Shown one piece after another: positions 9,501 through 15,700 of a stretch of DNA of 20,632 nucleotides (position 1 is the first letter of the stretch; every line of letters starts with the position of its first letter). A program made the position numbers and the translations under genes. Below the pieces are notes generated by a model. The model saw nothing but the letters and a program-made list of their open reading frames with translations. It did no database searches and was not told where the DNA came from. Origin of the DNA: a virus; the IMG/VR virus record IMGVR_UViG_3300030118_001181, positions 1 through 20,632 of that record; one strand, given 5' to 3'.

Positions 9501-10716
9501 ATTTGGTGAAAATTCACCATCATTTGGTTTAGATGAAGATATATGGTTTAGATCTGTAAACGAAGGATTGCAAATTGCAGCAGTATTATATCCAGATATA
9601 GCACAAGATTTTGAAGCATTAGAACCTGTAGCACAACAAATAGCAAAAAATATTTATCAATTAAAAGCATGGGATAGATTTATAAATCCATATGCACCTA
9701 ACTTGCGTTTGTTGTATGAAGTAGATGTTAATGATGAAATGTTTGCAAAATGGTATGGAGAAAAAGGTGAGGAATCAGGATTAATGTGGAACTCTTTTGT
9801 AGAGTTAGCAGTAATACATACATATTACAGAGACCTGAGAAGTTATTATTCACATTATATGGGTACAAGAGCTGCAGACTTTGAAGCAACAAAACAAATG
9901 GTATTGCTTTTTGACTTAGGCAAGTATGACTTAGAAGATAGTTATACATCTATAGCATTAGTAAAGCAAGGTAAAAAAATAACAGAGTCTGGTAAATTAC
10001 CAATGACAAAACCAGAGTATGACTTTGTCAATGACAATGAAGAAGATTATAAAAAATATGGTGGATCAATATTATATTTTTTTGAGGGTCTTGGTACAGG
10101 TGATGTAGATTACTCCGCATATCAATCATTAGATAACTTAGGTAAAGTTACACCATTAACACCAGATGAGTTCTTTTATTCTGCTGCTATGTATGGTTCA
10201 TCTATTGTAGAAAGGGCATTAAAAAATGCAGAAAGAAAAAGATTACAACAAGCAGGTTATTCAAACACAGACGACTTGTGGAAAATTAGTATGGCAAAAA
10301 TAGATATTAAATTAAGAGAAATGTTTCCACTTGCATATGGTAGAGATTTAGGTGAGTTGTCAAAAATAGATGGTTACAGCACTGTATCTAATCAAGAGTA
10401 TGACATAGAAATAAGAATGATGGAAGAAATTTATAAAGACAAAGCATTTAAAGATAGTCCAGTGTTTCCATTTTTAGAGGAGTATTTAATTGCAAGAGAA
10501 AGCGTAATAGCATCTGTAATGACAGTTAAACAACAACCAACAAGACAGGATGCTATAGACTTTATAACTCGTAATGATTCAGAAGATGCACAAGAAATGA
10601 GAGATATACTGTATTATAAAGGTGTAGAGATAGCTAAGAAAAACTATATGTTTGCTATCATGTTTGATGAGATATTTTATGAGGAAATATCTTACTATGG
10701 AATAGGAACAAGCTAA
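3556..10716 (+). CDS. Giant 2386-residue virion protein, probably ejected
   Basis: No enzyme family is recognised with confidence. The ATG at 3556 overlaps the upstream stop (ATGA), with only a short AGG at 3548-3550. Residues about 213-266 form a glycine-zipper segment (GAIAGAKLGATTG, GGSLGAIGGAILGATG), a pattern seen in membrane-inserting proteins. Residues 916-960 form a second hydrophobic block (WMPLQLLFRLSFPLKVML, then DGQLRMSALG). Residues about 1590-1680 look beta-rich (DDGSTVYIDVS, 1601-1610). Residues 1905-1930 (ISALGVAGGG, PPLGPVVALP) recall segments I associate with other very large phage proteins. The rest is mainly helical, without tandem repeats. Position after portal, a lysozyme-like neighbour and the zipper suggest an internal virion protein ejected to form a channel. 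A tape measure is less likely from the location. Confidence 0.8.
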   Translation: MSYFTKWSEDWLNAKNEREALSQFQNNEEATADTDLLTKRYYELEQFNPREDENLLSALASENATNTDYYNLWKTTNSNDYRKYSGYVPLEAKEHTSFVKSALALDFKNPLRIGSLVRRGLDARYPGTNFSSTLWNGALLSLESITYPFQSIFGPAMGIEYEAAADRIMKNRGDTSGARSFRSYPGEQGEQKKLPWTVRARAGLEAYVKGYGLSGTAGAIAGAKLGATTGSAAGPVGTFIGGSLGAIGGAILGATGQAIVGGGYENNPGIKNDFIRFAPSESALEYLGEIGVDYKKIEEDNITNLGAVLEAAPDIYNKNLQVVTDGKKRELTFSEKADVFYLTANELLAAPLTEEQSAIEIFNTGKSINVPQFFNRSEVLNDAIRSRDGLYAQGITANVGDYYRMALLGSMENKYSPKYALTEEIDEAYEISVLAIRQLLAQGDITEEQQKLLLEDIETTANEMYSELKFNPDTKGAGRFLSGLLNFYIMYKTDLFVMGSKGVGVAGKSVDTDLVLAGLGKQYNDEVIKGGMEVSEWWAKNDDALRGWTNKFQQLMEESPDAPALLAMVENGMHPEFALRLVDNPSATYDILKQGVTEGFVADVRAGSRTIPGSKGPIGGETVGDAVQYALQPKVLDDAFIDNIADLMKGNVDEVFNQAAYSRTGSVLDIFLGRDRRLPSMPWGDLSNPQNAADTFFKVANMLSIPDPVIEKYLRQFVRAVQNGDQALAQKIYYDDLLKVEGAIQLKALFGLSDDEIAKYFQKNIDEVRGFGVEGGIYNASILNKFRDPDFINVIVKKTFGNLFANEEDLIKFSEKFISIIGQTRDMSIAVPNLRQTLRYTGLKRKLRNRWSGSKTVDESIATIRKAHDEGVPGTFFDPDTPLGEITKGAFADMKDPSLLYRGLETGIGLAETGLFTAISRGWMPLQLLFRLSFPLKVMLDGQLRMSALGIDSLFRNPVGLLKLLANDPEGYLAKGLGIDVFTGLQGPFRTVSEKGPQFLPRSLRKVMNLVQEGKQEYSIPEVMAMFARDPKFTSQFTKPTDLWDEALKQGTKNVKLKDGTVLPFVPNDEFIEAYVDFLVTQLVHDPLMPTIARGLREGLTDDEMVKQILDSQELTQELLTLNQRIIARNQKNGGVKIVKIIEDDTDVANIVAQYRQTINGFAGGSDDIIDVIGNGTIKGIDLKSFSILKQTQATKAKNEIQKIMQPVYEDLPSSVPMLSKNVNKEAANFVTSFFDSMFFAVGQLEAVWSRIPTFKQAYFYFLENNIPFAQKEALAELLAKHFDPESVIKLPDNIVQLAKENLEAARITPEELQSIMNAKVPVKLQYNANSIDTVLYNTEGLFDVRLFRGTSATDEIVFDLDLQKAEFTAFKTEREIANVRAGANNTKISAYAASIHDEALIVNGGLSEQQLTKLKQNLTTKLEDDALVDKIIDDFAKALEDNPGMSYAEILERLGISNKEFNIAKITDDLRKGRHKEGDVNPAIIKRVLDLDTKRPIPNKKIIDGEERNIWNDANSGQFGGSYDLSKKVADSQDMDFLEGIYVSPYATRVKKVKSDVEPGTIAPVEIPKSEFTPQVIKEYIETNKDLLRRQGHYLGIWDDGSTVYIDVSIKIPLKEQRGLLDEQIAKAMYVGLLSEQQSIAVIKKVSTPTVGADGKQVVVDTLEISYPKVYKKNGIASHTSLNYIKQYGTELLESINKLNSLIRNTGVAPIVKGKRGKVNSNNVLFSSGMHGNLNTIDDANKLILFGGKDNPQLNKLTQVDYFSMLDLHGIRSNLKRNMTYDDLDRRAAEYGYELHNRLLYNLLERGYLAEAYRVALPFFEAYREVLGRYATLGAVNTRAAAQVQHIYRRGVETNIIYEDKYGEKYLILPVGGTPLEDYVKSEGRGTWVNDMDIDDSKVILKRGIPISALGVAGGGLYPPLGPVVALPVGYLTKDKPDLRRMFERTIFQFGLPFESRGDTFVGEALEESMPSVGRNLLGAVFGENSPSFGLDEDIWFRSVNEGLQIAAVLYPDIAQDFEALEPVAQQIAKNIYQLKAWDRFINPYAPNLRLLYEVDVNDEMFAKWYGEKGEESGLMWNSFVELAVIHTYYRDLRSYYSHYMGTRAADFEATKQMVLLFDLGKYDLEDSYTSIALVKQGKKITESGKLPMTKPEYDFVNDNEEDYKKYGGSILYFFEGLGTGDVDYSAYQSLDNLGKVTPLTPDEFFYSAAMYGSSIVERALKNAERKRLQQAGYSNTDDLWKISMAKIDIKLREMFPLAYGRDLGELSKIDGYSTVSNQEYDIEIRMMEEIYKDKAFKDSPVFPFLEEYLIARESVIASVMTVKQQPTRQDAIDFITRNDSEDAQEMRDILYYKGVEIAKKNYMFAIMFDEIFYEEISYYGIGTS
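4192..4353 (+). other. Glycine-zipper membrane-like segment in the giant protein
   Basis: Residues about 213-266 of the 2386-residue protein contain Gly or Ala at every third or fourth position (GTAGAIAGAKLGATTG, then GGSLGAIGGAILGATG) separated by Ile, Leu, Val and Ala, with almost no charge apart from one Lys. Two helices joined by a GPVG turn is the simplest reading. Such glycine zippers pack transmembrane helices tightly and occur in channel-forming proteins. In a virion protein this suggests insertion into the host inner membrane after ejection. This is inferred from composition; no topology program was run. Confidence 0.6.
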
Positions 10717-11669
10717 TGTTAAAGAATTTTATTATACAATACGATACAGTATCTAATGTAGATGAAGGTACAGATCCTATAACAATTCTTACAGATGATG
10801 AAAATGGTATACCTGTAGACCCTGGATTAGCACAATCAATAGTAGATAGACTTGTAGATGAATTAGGTTTAGATTCTAACAAACCACTAGGAATAGGTTT
10901 TAAAAGTAAATACAAAGTAATGGTTCTTGATGATGTATTAGGTGTAGAAGCACCTATGGATGTAGATGCAGAAGATTATTTAAGGTCACAAGGTTTTAAA
11001 TATATATATTTTCCAGAAGATATTACACAAGAAGGTGGTGCATTTGGTCCTAAGATAGTAGAACAAATGAAAAATATGATGGCAACAATAGGATTTATAA
11101 ACATAAACAAAACTACTGGCGTACAAAAAGATGCAGAGTATTACAAAGGTATACAAAAACTTATGGAGTTTTCTATGAATAATAAGGGTAAGTTTACTTA
11201 TGTACAAGGATTAAAAATATTGTACAACGCAACCCTTGCAGGACAAGCTCCTGTACAACAATATCAAATGGACACAGATGAGATGGATGAATTAGTAGAT
11301 GATTACATTGGTAAAGCAGAAACTAAAAAAGGTAGTCCATTAACAAAAAATGAAAAGGATTATTTAACAAGACAACTAAATGCTAAGCTAGGAGACTTTA
11401 GTTCTTCACTTGCAAACTTACAACCAGCATCAACAGCAAGGATAGAGTTTGATGAAATGTCAGGTGTGGCTACAACTATACCTGGACAAGAGGCAGAGCA
11501 ACCAGATGTAGAAGGTTTAGAAGATGATTTATCAGGAGTCGTAGATGAATTTATTGCACCAAGAGAAGAATTAGCAAGACAAGCAGATATAGAATCAGAT
11601 GCAGCTACAAGATTTGCTAGAACAATGGGTAGTTTGTCAGCAGCAGAAAGTGATAGAGTAAACAGATAA
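10716..11669 (+). CDS. Acidic protein of unknown function in the giant-protein cluster
   Basis: This 317-residue protein is not recognised. It starts at the ATG of TAATG overlapping the giant gene's stop by one base, with AGGAA at 10704-10708, 7 bases upstream. The N-terminal half (1-110) seems alpha/beta (IGFKSKYKVMVLDDVLG, GFKYIYFPEDI). The middle (about 110-235) is helical and includes KFTYVQGLKILYNA and SPLTKNEKDYLTRQLNAKL, which look like short helix-turn-helix packing modules found in phage structural proteins. The last 80 residues are acidic and probably disordered (QPDVEGLEDDLSG) and end in a charged helix. There is no signal peptide, transmembrane helix or catalytic motif. It lies between the giant protein and the lysozyme-like protein, so a role in the same virion complex is likely. 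Confidence 0.75.
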   Translation: MLKNFIIQYDTVSNVDEGTDPITILTDDENGIPVDPGLAQSIVDRLVDELGLDSNKPLGIGFKSKYKVMVLDDVLGVEAPMDVDAEDYLRSQGFKYIYFPEDITQEGGAFGPKIVEQMKNMMATIGFININKTTGVQKDAEYYKGIQKLMEFSMNNKGKFTYVQGLKILYNATLAGQAPVQQYQMDTDEMDELVDDYIGKAETKKGSPLTKNEKDYLTRQLNAKLGDFSSSLANLQPASTARIEFDEMSGVATTIPGQEAEQPDVEGLEDDLSGVVDEFIAPREELARQADIESDAATRFARTMGSLSAAESDRVNR

Positions 11670-12733
11670 TGGCAACTACAGCAGAAGTTATAGAAGCGTT
11701 AAAACAAGAGGGTCTTGCAGATGATGTAATAAAAATGCTTGTACCTATACTTGCTTACGAATCAAGAGTAGATGGCGTTCCATATGTACTTACCGCTATA
11801 GATTCTGAATCACCATCTTATGGGTTAGGTCAAGCAAACATAACATCAATGGAATCTGCATATTGGATGGCATTTAACGAACTTAATATAGATCTGCCTG
11901 GTCAAACGCAACAACAAGCAGACCAGTGGAGAAGAGCAGGGTATGATGTTAATGAAGAAGATGTAAGAGACTTTACACCAGAACAAAAAGAATTTGTAAT
12001 TAATTACATGAAAACTGCAGATTTAGAATTTAACGCTAAATTAGTAAAACACATGTTGCATCAAAAAGAATTAGAACAAGACTTAAATCCTATGGATGCA
12101 ATAAAAGATTTGTATAAATTAACTATTGCTAAATTTAATCAACCAGATAGACATCCAGAAACTGCAGCGTTTAAAAGCGATATAGATGCAGAAGTTGAAG
12201 AATATTATAGTATGCCACCAACCACAACCACAGTTCCAGAAACTACTACAACTACAGTTCCAGAGACTACTACAACAACTACGCCAACGACTACAACAAC
12301 TATGCCAGAAACAACAGTACCACAGGTAGATGTAGGTTTTGACGAAAGAAGTCCTGGCATAATAAATCAATTTGGTACACCTCCACAAGATCAAATAAAT
12401 ACTGGTGCAGGTGGTAACCAATCATTTGCGGATAATTTTAATGAAAATTTTTCTGAACCTGTTGGTCCAATAACACAAAAAATTAGAGATAAATACAATT
12501 CAAAAGAACAAAAAAGTATTACACAAATTATTGAAATGTTACTTGCTACTACTAATAAAAGAAGAGCTGAAAAAGGAATGAAAGAACTTGATAAAAAAAA
12601 CATATTAGAAAAAAGAATGAGCAATTTAATAGACAGAGATAATCAATTTTTTAGAGAAACAGGGAAAATGCAATTTCCTGGTAGTAGTGTTCCTTTCAAT
12701 ATAGAGGATGTAACAGACTTTTTAGACGAATAA
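11669..12733 (+). CDS. Virion-associated lytic transglycosylase-like protein with Thr/Pro linker
   Basis: This is probably a peptidoglycan-cleaving enzyme that opens the wall during DNA entry. Residues 29-58 resemble the active-site region of SLT/goose-type lysozyme folds: a helix ending in YES with candidate catalytic E31, then SPSYGLGQANI (48-58), matching the S-x-GL-x-Q signature. Residues about 182-219 are a low-complexity linker almost entirely of Thr with VPE, TPT and MPE breaks. Residues 220-354 form a Gly/Asn-rich stretch and then a charged helical tail (KRRAEKGMKELDKKNI). There is no signal peptide, as expected for a virion-packaged enzyme rather than a secreted endolysin. The start overlaps the previous stop in TAATG and has no clear ribosome site, so coupling is likely. 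The lysozyme fold is inferred from a short motif. Confidence 0.72.
   Translation: MATTAEVIEALKQEGLADDVIKMLVPILAYESRVDGVPYVLTAIDSESPSYGLGQANITSMESAYWMAFNELNIDLPGQTQQQADQWRRAGYDVNEEDVRDFTPEQKEFVINYMKTADLEFNAKLVKHMLHQKELEQDLNPMDAIKDLYKLTIAKFNQPDRHPETAAFKSDIDAEVEEYYSMPPTTTTVPETTTTTVPETTTTTTPTTTTTMPETTVPQVDVGFDERSPGIINQFGTPPQDQINTGAGGNQSFADNFNENFSEPVGPITQKIRDKYNSKEQKSITQIIEMLLATTNKRRAEKGMKELDKKNILEKRMSNLIDRDNQFFRETGKMQFPGSSVPFNIEDVTDFLDE
12212..12328 (+). repeat. Thr/Pro low-complexity linker coding repeat
   Basis: About 39 codons, mostly ACA, ACT, ACC and ACG, encode repeats of the form VPE plus four to six Thr. The codons for Thr are mixed, so the protein composition and not just the DNA seems to be maintained. 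Such linkers are common in extracellular proteins of actinobacteria, above all Acidimicrobiia, and act as flexible, extended spacers between a catalytic domain and an attachment domain. Here it separates the lysozyme-like domain from the helical C-terminus. Confidence 0.85.
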
Positions 12734-12734
12734 A

Positions 12735-15700
12735 ATGGCAGAGGAAAAATTACCTGATGCTGATGAAATAAAAATAGTTGGTATTTTTGCTAGTACAAGA
12801 ACTACACCAGATGGACCAAGTTTAGTTTACGCAGACATAAATGACATATTTGATTTTGTTGAATATGACAGAAGAGAAATTTCTGCATTTGGACAACAAA
12901 AATCTGATAGAACTATTGATGCAATTAAAAAAACAATATATGAAAAAGGTTACTTGTTTGACATAGGAGAATCATACAATAGTTCTATCGCATTTCCAGT
13001 TTCTATGGGAATTAATGGAAGAATACAAATAGGAGAAGGTAACCATAGATTAAGAGCAGCTTATGAAGTAGCACAAGAAACAGGACAAACAATATATGTA
13101 CCAATATATGCTTACCCTTCTAATGTAAGTGTTGCAGGTGATAAATTTTTTGGAGGGGTGTATCGTGGTAAATCACGATTTGTTGGCGAACAAACACTGT
13201 TTGATGCTTTAAGACAATTAATGTTTGATTCAGGTGCTGACGATTATGCAGTTGATGACAAAATTGGAGAACGATTAGGTTCAAAAAGTCAATATACAGG
13301 CAGTAATTATTTAGGTTCTGGTGGAACTGGTGGTAATAGCGTAAGTCAAAAAGATATGAAAAAGTTTTTTACTGCTATAGGAGTAGAGGTTTTAACTTAT
13401 GATGAATTACCAGAAGATAATGTATACAAAACAGGAATTAATAATTTAACAAACACTACAAATGTAGTAGATGAAGGCATAGAGTTATTTCATGGAAGAG
13501 GTAAAGGTAGTAGAGTTCCAGAAGATTTACATGCAGGTACATATCAAGCAGCAGTAGATAGAAATGCATTTATGTTTGGTAGCGAAAATATGTATGAAAT
13601 GATATATGAAATTAAAAGAGATTTTGTAAATCAAGTTGCAGAAGCATTAGAGAACATAGAGCTAGATGATGGTTCATTTTATACCACAGACTATTTACAA
13701 CCAGAAGTTTATTTACCTAATGGTAATGTTGATACTTATGACATAAGAATAGATGTATTAGAAGATGGAACAGTAGATGTTGTATTAGGTAAAGATGGTG
13801 AAGAAATAGCTACAGTGTTTAATGATAGTAGTGCTGGGTATGTCATTGATGAATTAGAAGATGGTACTAATTTATATTCACAAATTAATCAGGAAAAATT
13901 AGAGGACATTATACAAAATAGAGATGTAGATAAATATTTTGGAGAAGCAGGAGGGTTTTTAGATCCTGATAGAAGTTTTAAATACGAAAATGGTTATGAA
14001 TTATATAGAGTAACTATTAGTCCAAATGCAAAAGTTGTAGAGTTTACAGAAGATATACAGATGGTGTTGGATGGAAAACCAAAATCTATAGACCCAGATA
14101 TATTTGTAAATTATTTAGAATCTGGAAATTTAGCTACTGTAGATGAAATTTTATTACCAAATGGTAAGACAATAACACTATCAGGAAGTAATAAAGAAAA
14201 AATAAATATCTTAAAAAATGAAATGGATGTTGTTGGTTACAGAAATCAAATGGAAGATGTCGGTAGTACATCTTATTATTTTTTAAACAAAGATGTTTAC
14301 ACAGAGACACCAGTAGATGCAGCATTTAATAAACAATTTGATGAGGATGTACTTAAAAAGTTTGTACAAAATGATCCATACAGAGATTTAGATGCATTTG
14401 ACACCGCACCTATAGACAGACAAAGGTTAGCTAAAACATTTATGGGAGAAGTAGAAGATATTGCTGATGGCAAACCACTATTAGAAACAAGAATGTTACC
14501 TGGTGATGACCGATTACAATGGGCAAATGATGTTATAAAACCTAACAAAATTTTTAATCCAGATGCTTTAACTAGATTAGAAAGTTCAGAACCTGGTGAC
14601 GAAATGAGATATATTTGGAATGATACAACAGAATTTAAGCCAAGTGAATTGTATTCTAGGATAATAACTAACACTGCTACTGATGAAGATATAACTAAAT
14701 TTTTTATTTACTTAGCTACACATAGCGAAACACAAGCATATGCTAGACAACCATTTAGTAAACCAGATGCTATTGCAGATATTGTAAAAATAGGAATATT
14801 TAGTGATTTACCATTAGACGAAATAATACCTATGGGTCAACCATATTTTGAAGCAAAATTTATAAACAATTTAAAAAGTAAAAACATATTAATAGGAGAC
14901 GAAATATATAAAGTGTTAGTTAATTTAGTAACTGAACAAGGACAGTTTGCTAATTTAAAAGAAACAATGAGAAATGTAATACTAGAAGCTCACAGAGATA
15001 TATACGCTGCAAACCCTAATGATTACTTTATTGTATGGAGAGGTGGTGATTTAAATAGATTCGTTCCTTGGCAATCAACAAGTAAAAGTTATGGGTCTGC
15101 ACAAGGAGTAATGTATCAAATGGTACAAGGTGGTTATGGTGGTGGTAGATCTGTAGACACTTATGTAGTACATAAAAATAATATGATAGATTTAGATGCA
15201 TTAGGTTTATCGTATAGTAATGAAAAAGAAATTATTGTATTAACTGAAGAATTAAAATCACCTCTTGCAAAAAGACCTACAACAATAGAAGGTAGAAAAG
15301 ATATTAGGTCAATAAATGATTGGTGGTTATTAGCTAGAGAACGAGAAGAGTCATTTCCAAAAGATGGCAAGGTCATTACAAACATATCACAACCACTTAC
15401 TGATGCAGGTCAATCTACACAAAATTGGTTTAGTGATGTAATTGATGGTATTGATCCTAAATACAAACCAAAAAAACCATATCAACAAATAATAGAATTA
15501 AATAATCCTGCATTATACGCTTTTCAAGATGACTACAATGCTTTTATAAAAGGCGGTGGTAATTTTAATCAACACATATTTACTTCTATACCTACATTTT
15601 ATGAAACACAAGTTGCAAAAATGCAAGGTATAACAAATATGATTAACAAAAATAAACTTGTAGTTGGTGATATGTCAGGACCAAGACCATACAGAATATT

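Noticed and set aside
3556-10716. Tape measure protein
   Set aside because: It precedes scaffold and capsid, lacks long coiled coils and tandem repeats, and no tail genes surround it. It cannot be fully excluded.
12212-12328. Threonine-codon repeat as a CRISPR or tandem DNA repeat
   Set aside because: There are no spacers, the Thr codons vary, and the frame is kept, so it is a coding low-complexity linker.
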